DNA of 15,705 nucleotides from JBLHKS01 sp047620505 (GTDB lineage Bacteria > Verrucomicrobiota > Verrucomicrobiia > Verrucomicrobiales > DEV007), in NCBI GenBank assembly GCA_047620505.1, contig JBLHKS010000163.1, forward strand, positions 1 through 15,705, in the 5' to 3' direction. The position numbers and the translations under genes were made by a program. Under the pieces are notes generated by a model that was given only the letters and a program-made list of their open reading frames with translations, made no database searches and was not told the origin of the DNA. Shown one piece after another: positions 7,446 to 15,133 of the stretch. How positions within the stretch are numbered: position 1 is the stretch's first letter; each line of letters starts with the position of its first letter.

Positions 7446-8762
7446 ATGATCACACCAAATTATTGTGACGGGACTTCCCGGCGAAACTTTATCCAAGCCG
7501 GATTTGGCGGTCTCGGGCTCTCGCAACTGCTTCGATCGCAGGCAGCAGCTGCTGTCGCGGAACACCGGGCGAAGCGGTGCATTTTCATCTGGATGGATGG
7601 CGGTCCGAGTCATCACGAAACGTTTGATCCGAAGCCGGATGCGCCCGCCGAGATTCGTGGAATCTTCAACACGATTCCCACGAGCGTTCCCGGAATTCGT
7701 TTTAGCGAGCATATTCCGAAGATCGCGAAGCTCATGGATCGGCTGACGATCGTTCGTTCGATCTCGCATTCCGATCCGGGTCATGGCGGCGGCAATCATT
7801 ATTTAACAACCGGCCGCCCCACGCCGACTCCCATCGCCTGTGGCGCGAAAGCTAGTTTTCATCCCAGTTTCGGTTCGGTGATCGCCAAAGAGCTTGGAGT
7901 AAAGAACGGGCTGCCGCCGTATGTGCAGTTTGCGCTGCCCAGTCCGTTGCGCTCAGGCGGCCCTAGCTTCCTCGCTGCCAAGTATGCTCCGTTCTATATT
8001 TCCAACAATCCGAACAACCCGGATTTCCGTATGACTGACGTGACGTTGCCCCGTGGCGTCAGCGATAATCGCGCTCGAAATCGCGAATCACTCCGGCGCG
8101 AGATCGATAATCTCAAACGAATCACAGATGCAGCAGCTGCTGATCCTGCGAGCCGTCTCGATCATTTTTACGAACAGGCAGTCGAACTCGTAACTTCGCC
8201 AGAAGCAGAGAAGGCGTTTGATCTCAGCTCGGAGCCGGAAAACGTCCGCGATGATTATGGGAGAACGATGGTCGGTCAACAATGTCTGCTCGCGCGCCGC
8301 CTGATTGAAGCAAACGTTCCTTATGTCGTTGTTCAGCACGCTGGTTGGGATCACCACGGGACGATTTTTCCGTATTTGAAAGATCGTTACCTGCCGATTT
8401 TCGACACCGCGTTCTCCGCGCTGATTCGTGATCTCGACCAACGCGGATTATTGGAGGATACGTTGGTCTTAGCATTAGGAGAATTCGGGCGCACGCCGAA
8501 GATCAACAAAAATGCAGGCCGCGATCACTGGCCGAGCGCAATGTCGGTCGTAGCCGCTGGCGCTGGAGTTCCGCGCGGACAAGTCGTTGGCGCGACAGAC
8601 GCAAAAGGCGCGGAGCCGAGCGAACGCCCGCTGACGGTCGAGGACTTCGCGGCGACCCTTTATACCAAGATGGGAATCAACCCAGACCAGATGTTGATCG
8701 ACACATTAGGACGGCCAATCCCTCTCGTCGATGGCGGCAAGGTGATTCACGAATTGATGTGA
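7446..8762 (+). CDS. Tat-exported DUF1501 protein (alkaline phosphatase/sulfatase-like fold)
   Basis: The 438-residue protein begins with a twin-arginine signal: SRRNFIQAGFGGLGLSQLL (residues 11-29) has the RR-x-F motif and a hydrophobic stretch, so it is exported folded. It shows the DUF1501 hallmarks: IFIWMDGGPSHHETFDPKP (46-64), with a likely metal-binding Asp51 and histidines 56-57; SDPGHGGGNHYLTTGRP (109-125); QHAGWDHHGTIF near 300; and GEFGRTPKINKNAGRDHW near 344-361. The family is related to alkaline-phosphatase-superfamily hydrolases and these motifs fit a metal centre, but the substrate is unknown. It stands four bases after the DUF1549/DUF1553 gene and overlaps the next gene by GTGA, so the three are almost surely cotranscribed. 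Two palindrome copies lie inside it, both read as alanine runs. Confidence 0.92.
   Translation: MITPNYCDGTSRRNFIQAGFGGLGLSQLLRSQAAAAVAEHRAKRCIFIWMDGGPSHHETFDPKPDAPAEIRGIFNTIPTSVPGIRFSEHIPKIAKLMDRLTIVRSISHSDPGHGGGNHYLTTGRPTPTPIACGAKASFHPSFGSVIAKELGVKNGLPPYVQFALPSPLRSGGPSFLAAKYAPFYISNNPNNPDFRMTDVTLPRGVSDNRARNRESLRREIDNLKRITDAAAADPASRLDHFYEQAVELVTSPEAEKAFDLSSEPENVRDDYGRTMVGQQCLLARRLIEANVPYVVVQHAGWDHHGTIFPYLKDRYLPIFDTAFSALIRDLDQRGLLEDTLVLALGEFGRTPKINKNAGRDHWPSAMSVVAAGAGVPRGQVVGATDAKGAEPSERPLTVEDFAATLYTKMGINPDQMLIDTLGRPIPLVDGGKVIHELM
7543..7554. repeat. Palindrome AGCAGCTGCT extended to 12 bases, copy 5
   Basis: CAGCAGCTGCTG at the end of the Tat signal region of the DUF1501 protein, read as AAAA. 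Confidence 0.92.
8131..8142. repeat. Palindrome AGCAGCTGCT extended to 12 bases, copy 6
   Basis: CAGCAGCTGCTG in the middle of the DUF1501 gene, read as AAAA. Confidence 0.92.
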
Positions 8763-10954
8763 AACGGTTTATCTTTTTAGCGGCGATCCTCAGCTGCAGC
8801 GCATCGATCGCCGGAGCGCAAACCGCGGCGCAAATCGGTTCGCTGTTTCCAGCGGGCGCTCAGCGCGGAACGAGCGTGGAAGTCGAGCTGGACGGAAATT
8901 ACATGCCGGGACCGTGCAAGGTCTGGATCGGCGGTGAGGGACTAAGCGCAAAAGAAGAAGTAACGGAAGGCCAGCTAACACTCGATCTCGCTGAGGATGC
9001 TCAACTCGGGCCGCGCAGCATTAGCATTTCCAGTGTGCAGGGCGCGTCCGCTCCGCGCTTGTTCGTGATTGGGGCCTTGCCTGAGACCATCGAATCTGAA
9101 GACTTCGAAACGACCGAAGTTGCCTTGCCTCAAACGATCAACGGACGGCTCAATCCAGCGCGCGACATCGACGAATTCCAAGTTTCGCTGAAAGCGGAGC
9201 AGCAGCTCGTTTGCGCCGTTGCCGCCGCGTCGCTGGGTTCGCCCAACGATACTTCGCTCGAAATCGTCAACGCAGAAGGCAAGACCGTGGCATCCGCCAA
9301 TGACAACAACGGTGTGGATCCATTCCTTGTATATAAATGTGAGGCGGACGGCATTTACCGCGTTCGAATTCAAAACTACAATCTCAGCGGCGGCTCGAAT
9401 CATATTTATCGACTGACGCTCACCACCGGGCCGTATCTGGACTATGCGTTTCCATCCGGATTGCAGCCGGAACGTGAAAATCATATCACGCTTCGCGGTT
9501 GGAATCTCACAACTGGCGATTCTGAGCTCGTCGCAACAACAGATTCGTTCGTTCATCTACCTCAATCTGCTAATCATCTCGAGCTGCCGATTGTTGATCA
9601 TCCTGCGATGCTCGAACACGAGCCGAACAACTCCGCTGAGACGGCAAATGAAATCGTAGCACCTCACGTCATCCACGGCCGTTTCGAAAAACCGGGCGAT
9701 CTAGACGTTTACACGATTCGCGCGAAGAAAGGCGCGAAACTCAATCTGAAAGCGGTTTCATCCAGTTCGGACGTGGTCTTCGTGATCAGCGACAACGAAG
9801 GAAAGATCATCCGAGAAGTCGATGACAGCACGCCCGCCCGCGGCGCTCCGGCAACGCGCGATCCGCAATTTCTTTTCACTTTTCCGGCCGATGGCGCTTA
9901 TCATATTACGCTTAGCGAACGCGCCAACCGAGGCGGCCCGCGCTACGTCTATCAATTCCACGTCGCTCCACCGAATCCCGACGTCGGTTTGTATATCAAA
10001 GTCACCGAATATGCGATTATCCCCGGCGAGACGCTCAGTATCCCGATCATCGTAATTCGCAAAGGCGGACTCGCTGAAGATATAGAAATCATCGCCGAAG
10101 ATCTCCCGCCCGGAGTCACGGCCGAACCGATCGTTCACACCGCCAAAAGTCAGCCGGCAGCGAAGCTGGAGCTTTCAGCAGCTGCTGACGCCGGTTTTTC
10201 CGGCGGAGTATTCCGAATCGTCGCCAAATTCAAAAATGAAGACCAAACGATCACGCGCGAAGCCGACCGAACTGTCGATCTCTGGCTATCTGTAAGTCCG
10301 AAGGTCCCGTTCGAACTCGTCGTTCCAACTACGATCCAGGAAGCGCCGCGACTCGCCGCGTTTCCGTTTCCGGTCACGATCAAACGCGATGAAGGCTTCG
10401 CTGGCGAGATCCAACTCGTCCCTGTCGAGCCTGACGTCCGTGGTACTGTCATTCCGATGGACGGCTCGCTCGTCGCCGGCACCGAAGACAAAGGAACCGT
10501 GCCGCTGATCATCCAAGCTCAGGCCATCGAGGGCACGACCCATCGTTGTCGCGTTATGGGCGTCGCCGAAATCACGGGTCCGGACGGCGTCGTTCACTCA
10601 GTCTTTCACCTACCCAAAACTGCGATGGCGATGGGTTGTCAGCCAAATCTTTTAACTCTCACATCGACGCCGGAAGTAGTGACTCGGGAGCCCGGACAAG
10701 GTGTTGAAGTCACCGTCACCATCGAGCGGCGAGTCAAATTGGGTGAAGTCACAATCGCGCTGATGGCACCGGGAATCGAAGGTGTTTCCGCAACGGAAGT
10801 GACGATTCCGGCCGGACAAGCGACCGCCAATTTCAAAATCGACCTCGCGCCGAACGCCGAGCTTCCGCCCAAACTTGAACTGGAGCTTCGAGCCAGCACA
10901 ACCCGCGAAGGACTCCCTGTCGGTGCCGTAGCGCCGCTGATTCTGGTCGACTAG
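8759..10954 (+). CDS. Secreted protein with two PPC (pre-peptidase C-terminal) domains
   Basis: The 731-residue protein starts with GTG at 8759, which overlaps the preceding TGA as GTGA; the nearby ATG at 8757 runs straight into that stop. The signal peptide MKRFIFLAAILSCSASIAGA is cut before QTAAQ. Residues 25-105 form an IPT/TIG-like beta domain (SLFPAGAQRGTSVEVELDGNY). Two bacterial PPC domains follow at about 120-222 and 288-402; the second has the typical EPNNSAETANEI, GDLDVYTIRAKKG and PADGAYHITL. The rest (405-731) is beta-rich with no recognised catalytic residues. No protease domain is seen, so the PPC domains are likely binding or stability modules. Cotranscription with DUF1549/DUF1553 and DUF1501 genes is a common PVC arrangement and suggests an accessory surface protein of the same system. 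Confidence 0.87.
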   Translation: MKRFIFLAAILSCSASIAGAQTAAQIGSLFPAGAQRGTSVEVELDGNYMPGPCKVWIGGEGLSAKEEVTEGQLTLDLAEDAQLGPRSISISSVQGASAPRLFVIGALPETIESEDFETTEVALPQTINGRLNPARDIDEFQVSLKAEQQLVCAVAAASLGSPNDTSLEIVNAEGKTVASANDNNGVDPFLVYKCEADGIYRVRIQNYNLSGGSNHIYRLTLTTGPYLDYAFPSGLQPERENHITLRGWNLTTGDSELVATTDSFVHLPQSANHLELPIVDHPAMLEHEPNNSAETANEIVAPHVIHGRFEKPGDLDVYTIRAKKGAKLNLKAVSSSSDVVFVISDNEGKIIREVDDSTPARGAPATRDPQFLFTFPADGAYHITLSERANRGGPRYVYQFHVAPPNPDVGLYIKVTEYAIIPGETLSIPIIVIRKGGLAEDIEIIAEDLPPGVTAEPIVHTAKSQPAAKLELSAAADAGFSGGVFRIVAKFKNEDQTITREADRTVDLWLSVSPKVPFELVVPTTIQEAPRLAAFPFPVTIKRDEGFAGEIQLVPVEPDVRGTVIPMDGSLVAGTEDKGTVPLIIQAQAIEGTTHRCRVMGVAEITGPDGVVHSVFHLPKTAMAMGCQPNLLTLTSTPEVVTREPGQGVEVTVTIERRVKLGEVTIALMAPGIEGVSATEVTIPAGQATANFKIDLAPNAELPPKLELELRASTTREGLPVGAVAPLILVD
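10175..10188. repeat. Palindrome AGCAGCTGCT extended to 14 bases, copy 7
   Basis: TCAGCAGCTGCTGA in the PPC-protein gene, read as SAAAD. Confidence 0.92.
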
Positions 10955-10974
10955 CTATTATATAATAACCGCTT
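10955..10974. other. 20-bp gap between convergent genes with AT-only palindrome TATTATATAATA
   Basis: The perfect 12-base palindrome at 10956-10967 contains only A and T and fills most of the gap between the PPC-protein stop and the nuclease stop. It lacks the GC-rich stem of an intrinsic terminator, though its position at a convergent junction fits a terminator or a binding site. Confidence 0.5.
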
Positions 10975-11820
10975 TCAGCCCGGAATTAATTGTAGATCTT
11001 CTGGATTTACAGTCAGCCCAATCCTTCGTCCTTCGACCTCAATGAGTTTCGTAAAACGGTCCGTTTTCCCTGTTTTGAGGTCGATCACTTTTTCTCGAGT
11101 TTGCTTCAGGTAGTCAGGGAGCTCTTCGAATGTCGTTCGCGCCTCAAAAAAACGAATCAGCCTGCGGAAAAACTTGGGCATGATCACGACGCGTTCCTGG
11201 ACGGTTTTGACATCCCAGAGATCGAATCCACGTGTCCGGTCGACGGCCCAAAGCCCTTTGCTGTTTGCTAGCATCCGGCGTGTCGCCTTGCGAAATTCGT
11301 CCAGAATTCCTTCGTCCAACGAATTATAAAACGTCGGGAAAACCAAGCCGCGTTCTAGCAATCGGTAGTTGAGCGATTTTTTCCACGGAAGCTCGCTCAT
11401 CTCAATTTCCGCGCCGTCTTCCATTTCTACACCGTCTGGAAAAACAAAGCAGATCGGGCGATCAAAAATGTCCACGCCGGCTGTGACGATCGCACCGTGA
11501 GTCAGGTCATCGGCTTCGTCGATTCGATTGACAGCGAGGTTAAAAACGTAGTTTTTGATCCCCAGCATCTCGAGTAAACTCTCCATCGCGGCCACTGAAA
11601 AAGCACCCGGCTGACTGAAGCCGATGTAGTGAGTTTCGAGCGCGTCGATCGCTTCGATCCTGATCTGTTTGCGTTTCCGCTTCTTTCCGTAATCGGATTT
11701 CCATTTGAAGCCGGGCCAGCTCCAATTCGTGTGATTGTCGGCCTCAAACCGGATCGAATCGCCGTCCGGCGAGTAGCCTTTAACTCGAAATCTGCCGTGG
11801 ATAACTTTGCAGGTAGACAT
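10975..11820 (-). CDS. Staphylococcal-nuclease-like (thermonuclease) protein with C-terminal extension
   Basis: The 281-residue protein carries an SNase-type OB-fold nuclease domain at about residues 8-195. The key positions of the family are visible in order: DGDSIRF (Asp19/Asp21, metal), QIRIEAIDALE (Arg54, Asp59, Glu62, matching Arg35, Asp40 and Glu43 of the Staphylococcus enzyme), FDRPICFVF (Arg121, matching Arg87), and the trailing RKATRRMLANSKGLW helix of the fold. It should hydrolyse phosphodiester bonds if active. No signal peptide is present with the ATG at 11820, so it is predicted to be cytoplasmic, unlike the classical secreted enzyme. The frame is open up to 11949, but those 43 residues look non-coding and cross into the neighbouring dehydrogenase start. 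About 85 residues after the domain are charged and unrecognised. It is convergent with the PPC gene and divergent from the dehydrogenase. Confidence 0.75.
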   Translation of the reverse strand: MSTCKVIHGRFRVKGYSPDGDSIRFEADNHTNWSWPGFKWKSDYGKKRKRKQIRIEAIDALETHYIGFSQPGAFSVAAMESLLEMLGIKNYVFNLAVNRIDEADDLTHGAIVTAGVDIFDRPICFVFPDGVEMEDGAEIEMSELPWKKSLNYRLLERGLVFPTFYNSLDEGILDEFRKATRRMLANSKGLWAVDRTRGFDLWDVKTVQERVVIMPKFFRRLIRFFEARTTFEELPDYLKQTREKVIDLKTGKTDRFTKLIEVEGRRIGLTVNPEDLQLIPG

Positions 11821-11929
11821 GTTGCTGATTTTGTTGGTTTGGCGAATCGTGGTGGATTTGGCTGAGCATGTCAAGCCGGTTGAAATTAAGATCGGCTTGT
11901 AATCCCGATGAGATTTGGTCCAGTTCGGC
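11821..11929. promoter_or_regulatory. Divergent intergenic region, 109 bp, with a candidate leftward promoter
   Basis: On the - strand a perfect TTGACA (11874 down to 11869) is followed after 17 bp by CACGAT (11851 down to 11846), a poor -10 match. If real it would start the nuclease transcript about 20 bases before its ATG. For the rightward dehydrogenase the best pair, TTGAAA and TAATCC, is only 14 bp apart and is not convincing. Neither start has a Shine-Dalgarno-like sequence. Confidence 0.3.
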
Positions 11930-12679
11930 ATGGATCTCCAAATCTCCAACCGCGTTGCGCTAGTGACGGGCGCTTCTCAAGGAATCGGTTATGCAATCGC
12001 AAAAGGCCTCGCTGCCGAAGGCGTGAAAGTCGTCGTGTCGTCGCGAGACGAAGCCAAACTCGCTGCCGCGGCGGAACAGATCGGCGCAGCGGCCGCGATC
12101 CCGGCTGACGTCAGCGATCCCGATCAACTCCAGCAACTGCTGGATTCCTGCCGAGAAAAAGTCGGCGATCCCGATATCCTCGTCGTCAACGGTGGAGGTC
12201 CGCCACCTGGACTGGCCGCCGAATTGGACGACGAGGCATGGGCGCGAGGTTACGATCTTACTTTGATGAGCGCGGTTCGGCTGGCGCGTGCATGCCTGCC
12301 TGCGATGCGAAGCCAACATTGGGGCCGCATTATTTGTGTGACGAGCATGTCCGTAAAAGAGCCGATCGCCAATTTAACGCTTTCGAACGCCTTCCGAGCG
12401 GGCGTAACGGGCTTCGTTCGAACGTTAGCGACCGAAGTCGCAGCGGACGGGGTTACCGTGAACAACGTCGCTCCCGGCGCGACCGACACGCAGCGGATTC
12501 GCCAGCTCAACCCGACGCCCGAAGCGCTCGCCGCAGTCGCCCAACGAATTCCTGCAAAGCGGATCGCGACGGCTGACGAGGTTGCTTCGGCAGCCGTTTA
12601 CCTCACTGGCGTTCCTGCAGCGATGATCACGGGACAGACGATTCTCGTCGATGGCGGCTCCGTCGGAAGCCTACTTTGA
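11930..12679 (+). CDS. Atypical short-chain dehydrogenase/reductase lacking the YxxxK motif
   Basis: The 249-residue protein has a Rossmann fold of the SDR family. TGASQGIG (13-20) is the cofactor glycine motif, SSRD (37-40) suggests NADP preference, NGGG (87-90) replaces the common NNAG, SMSVKEP (139-145) holds the active-site serine region, NNVAPGATDTQ (178-188) and ITGQTILVDGG (233-243) complete the family pattern. The catalytic YxxxK is absent: the aligned stretch is SNAFR (152-156), with serine at the Tyr position and arginine at the Lys position. A group of FabG-like proteins with NGGGPPPG and a similar changed active site exists, so this is probably a real divergent subfamily rather than a damaged gene. 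Substrate unknown. The ATG at 11930 is chosen; a TTG at 11915 in frame would add five residues. Its end overlaps the convergent di-haem gene by 9 bp. A one-mismatch form of the palindrome lies at 12131-12142. Confidence 0.85.
   Translation: MDLQISNRVALVTGASQGIGYAIAKGLAAEGVKVVVSSRDEAKLAAAAEQIGAAAAIPADVSDPDQLQQLLDSCREKVGDPDILVVNGGGPPPGLAAELDDEAWARGYDLTLMSAVRLARACLPAMRSQHWGRIICVTSMSVKEPIANLTLSNAFRAGVTGFVRTLATEVAADGVTVNNVAPGATDTQRIRQLNPTPEALAAVAQRIPAKRIATADEVASAAVYLTGVPAAMITGQTILVDGGSVGSLL
12131..12142. repeat. One-mismatch form of the palindrome
   Basis: CAGCAACTGCTG in the dehydrogenase gene, read as QQLL; one transition from the perfect 12-mer. Confidence 0.5.
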
Positions 12680-15061
12680 CTGGAAAGTCTCGCTCGAGAC
12701 AATCTGCAGAATCAGGCCTCTCAACCGATAGTCATCCTCGGCGAACTTGGTTGTGAGCGCCTCAATTTCAGGCTGATCCGTGAATTCCAACGATCGCCCA
12801 GCTGCGTAACTCATGAGTTTCACAACGAGCGCATGAGCGAATTGATCTTTGCGTTTTTCAACAAGATAAGCCTTCAATTCTTCGATCCCGTCGACCGTTT
12901 CGCCGTCAGGAAGCTTGTCGTGCGCGATCACCGGCAGGGTCTTAAAGCCCTTGCCAACTTTGCGCCGAATTTCCTCTCGAAATAAGCCGACGGCATCGAA
13001 ATGCTCCATCGCGACGCCCCACGGATCGATTCCGCGATGGCAATCGTTGCAGGCAGGATCGTTGCGATGCGCCAGCAGCTGCTCACGAACTGTGAGGTTC
13101 GCGAATTCGGGATTCTCGGCGTCCAACGCGGGCACATTTGGCGGCGGCGGGGCAGGGGGATCGTGAAGCAGCCGCTCGCGAATCCAGACGGCTCGTTTGA
13201 TCGGATGCGAGTCCTCGCCGGTCGACTGGCCAACGAGCGTGCTCGCCATCGTCAGCAAACCGCCTCGACGAGAATCAGCCGGGAGGTTCACGCGTTCAAA
13301 CGCCGCGCTTCGCGGTCCCGAATCAAAACCGTAGTGTCTCGCCAGCGGCTCATTCAGCATCACGAAGTCCGAATCGAGAAAGTTCACCGCGCTCAGGTTC
13401 TCAGTCAGGATTTCGGCGAAAAATGCATGCGTCTCGGCTCGCATCCACGGCTTAAGATCGTTGTTGAAATTTGGATAATATTCAGGATTGATCGCTACCC
13501 GATCGAGCTGATCGAGATCCAGCCACTGGTCGCTGAACTGTTCGACGAACTGTTGAGATTTCGGGCTCTTCAGCATGCGTTCCACTTTCGCGGCCAGCGT
13601 CTCGGGTTCACTCAAATTTCCGGCAGCCGCCAGCTCAAAAAGCCGATCGTCAGGCATTGAACTCCAGAGAAAATACGAAAGCCGCGATGCGAGTTCGAAT
13701 TCGGATAGCCGCCGTTTTTCTTCGCCCTCTGACGGCTCAACGAGGTAGATGAATTCCGGCGAAACCAAGGCCATCGACAAAGTTTCGCGCATCGCCTCCT
13801 CAAAGGTTTCGTAATCTGGCCTGAGGCTCTCAAAGTAGTCGGCGAACTCCTTGATCTCTTCAGAATTCGGCGGCCGACGCCAGGCGCGCTTCAGAAATTC
13901 TTCGATCACTTCGTTAGCGTCCGGCGAATCTGGAATGAGCTGCCGATGATGCGCTGGCGGCCACTGATCGAAAACCGGACCTTTAAATTCCAGCGATTCG
14001 ATCACGACTTGTGGGTAGTCCGGATCCGGCTCCCAGACAGTATTCTTGATCTTCTTTTTCGGATTTTTTGGGTTGGGAACTTCGGTCGTTTTCTGCTCCT
14101 TGAATTTCCCCCCATCATCGTAGGAATTTCGGACCCAAACCAGAATACCAGGAAACTTTGCGCTTGACTTGCTCTGCAGCGGAAATTCTTCGATCCGACC
14201 TCGAAACTCGAATTCTTGAACCTCCTCGCTGGTCACGTCGACCGTCGCGAGCTCGCGAGATGGCCGCTGCGTGTCCGCGAGGTAACCAAAATCAATCTTC
14301 ATTCCGGGAAACGCAGATTTTGCCGCCGGCAAAACCGCTCGAGCGCGAATTCGGATTTCAAACTCTCCCTCACGCGGAAACTCCGGAATCCGCGAAACAA
14401 AAACGCCGCTGCGGCTTAGAACATTCGTATAATTTTCCTTACCCTTGTCCTTGTCGCTCGCCTCCGTGCGATGCTCGAAAACGGCTGGCTCGTCTCCGAC
14501 AACAATTGCGCGAGCCAGCGCTTTTCGCGCCGTCCCAAGATACTGATCGAGCTGCATCCCGCTCATTCCGAGCGAAGCGCCGTTGTTCTGAAATCCATCC
14601 GGGCTAAGCCCATCTGGCGGCAGATTTTCCGCGTAGTCGAGGTCGAGCCCGATCAAATCCCGCATCGTGTTCTGGTATTCGGTCCGGTTGAGCCGCCGAA
14701 TCACAACGCGCCCGCCGGTCGATTGCTTTGCCTCGATCGCGCGTTTCAGAGCCGCGTTAATCCAGCCGGTCAGCTTCAAACGCTCGGCGTCGGTGGGCTG
14801 AGGTTCATCGTCAGGCGGCATCTCGCCGAGCTGCAAAGCGTTCAGCGCGTCGTGCCAGGTTTCAGCAGCTGCTGAGTCTTTGGCGAGGTCAGTCGAAAGC
14901 GTGTCGAGCCGGATTTTCCCCTTCTGTTTTTCCGGTCCGTGGCAGCGAATGCAGCGCGCCTCGAGGACAGGAAGAACGTCTTTCTTAAAATCCAGTTCGG
15001 CCCCGACCAGAAGGGCTGGCGAGCACAAGAAAAGTAGAAGAGTCAGGCGAGAGATCGTCAT
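12671..15061 (-). CDS. Secreted di-haem DUF1587/DUF1592/DUF1588/DUF1585 protein (PVC type)
   Basis: The 796-residue protein has a signal peptide, MTISRLTLLLFLCSPALLVG, cut before AELDF. It begins with a planctomycete-type cytochrome c domain with CIRCHG (37-42) and the distal-Met-like GEMPPDDEP (79-87). DUF1587 follows at about 119-185 (RRLNRTEYQNTMRDLIGLDL). A beta-rich, carbohydrate-binding-like region spans 195-365. A DUF1595-like segment lies at 378-445, DUF1592 at 451-580 (ELASRLSYFLWSSMPDD), and DUF1588 at 590-695 with a second haem motif CNDCHRGIDPWG (671-682). DUF1585 closes the protein at 715-796 (LMSYAAGRSLEF). The order is canonical and complete. The usual partner, a DUF1552 gene directly downstream, is absent: the dehydrogenase end occupies that place. 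It is 72 bp downstream of the glycerol-3-phosphate dehydrogenase gene on the same strand. Function in the envelope is not established; two haems indicate electron transfer. It holds palindrome copies at 13074 and 14862. Confidence 0.93.
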   Translation of the reverse strand: MTISRLTLLLFLCSPALLVGAELDFKKDVLPVLEARCIRCHGPEKQKGKIRLDTLSTDLAKDSAAAETWHDALNALQLGEMPPDDEPQPTDAERLKLTGWINAALKRAIEAKQSTGGRVVIRRLNRTEYQNTMRDLIGLDLDYAENLPPDGLSPDGFQNNGASLGMSGMQLDQYLGTARKALARAIVVGDEPAVFEHRTEASDKDKGKENYTNVLSRSGVFVSRIPEFPREGEFEIRIRARAVLPAAKSAFPGMKIDFGYLADTQRPSRELATVDVTSEEVQEFEFRGRIEEFPLQSKSSAKFPGILVWVRNSYDDGGKFKEQKTTEVPNPKNPKKKIKNTVWEPDPDYPQVVIESLEFKGPVFDQWPPAHHRQLIPDSPDANEVIEEFLKRAWRRPPNSEEIKEFADYFESLRPDYETFEEAMRETLSMALVSPEFIYLVEPSEGEEKRRLSEFELASRLSYFLWSSMPDDRLFELAAAGNLSEPETLAAKVERMLKSPKSQQFVEQFSDQWLDLDQLDRVAINPEYYPNFNNDLKPWMRAETHAFFAEILTENLSAVNFLDSDFVMLNEPLARHYGFDSGPRSAAFERVNLPADSRRGGLLTMASTLVGQSTGEDSHPIKRAVWIRERLLHDPPAPPPPNVPALDAENPEFANLTVREQLLAHRNDPACNDCHRGIDPWGVAMEHFDAVGLFREEIRRKVGKGFKTLPVIAHDKLPDGETVDGIEELKAYLVEKRKDQFAHALVVKLMSYAAGRSLEFTDQPEIEALTTKFAEDDYRLRGLILQIVSSETFQSK
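13074..13083. repeat. Palindrome AGCAGCTGCT, copy 8
   Basis: Perfect decamer in the leftward di-haem gene, read as EQLL just before its second haem motif. Confidence 0.9.
14862..14875. repeat. Palindrome AGCAGCTGCT extended to 14 bases, copy 9
   Basis: TCAGCAGCTGCTGA in the leftward di-haem gene, read as SAAAE. Confidence 0.92.
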
Positions 15062-15133
15062 TTTTTATCGATCCAGACACGGACCGTGATTGGCAGGTTT
15101 ATCAGTCCGATCGAGGCCGGGAAACGGCGCAGT
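15062..15133 (-). other. 72-bp spacer between glpD and the di-haem gene
   Basis: It holds the short inverted repeat CACGGACCGTG (15078-15088), whose arms meet with one base between them and so suit a protein-binding site better than a hairpin. A pair of hexamers, ATCGATCC-like and GATCGA-like, flanks it. On the - strand a GGA ten bases before the ATG is the only ribosome-binding-like element. No convincing terminator or promoter. Confidence 0.2.

Noticed and set aside
11821..11949. N-terminal extension of the nuclease by 43 residues
   Set aside because: The added residues show no conserved pattern or signal peptide and would overlap the start of the divergent dehydrogenase; the SNase domain begins a few residues after the ATG at 11820.
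6857..14352. Frequent GAATTC hexamers, roughly 15-17 in the window
   Set aside because: The flanks are not conserved and the excess can follow from common GA, AA, TT and TC dinucleotides and GAA-TTC codons. Without a Markov-corrected count I do not claim it, unlike the decamer palindrome.
15062..15133. Possible intrinsic terminator after glpD
   Set aside because: The inverted repeat CACGGACCGTG leaves a one-base loop and no T-run follows directly; the wider hexamer pair would form a large weak loop.
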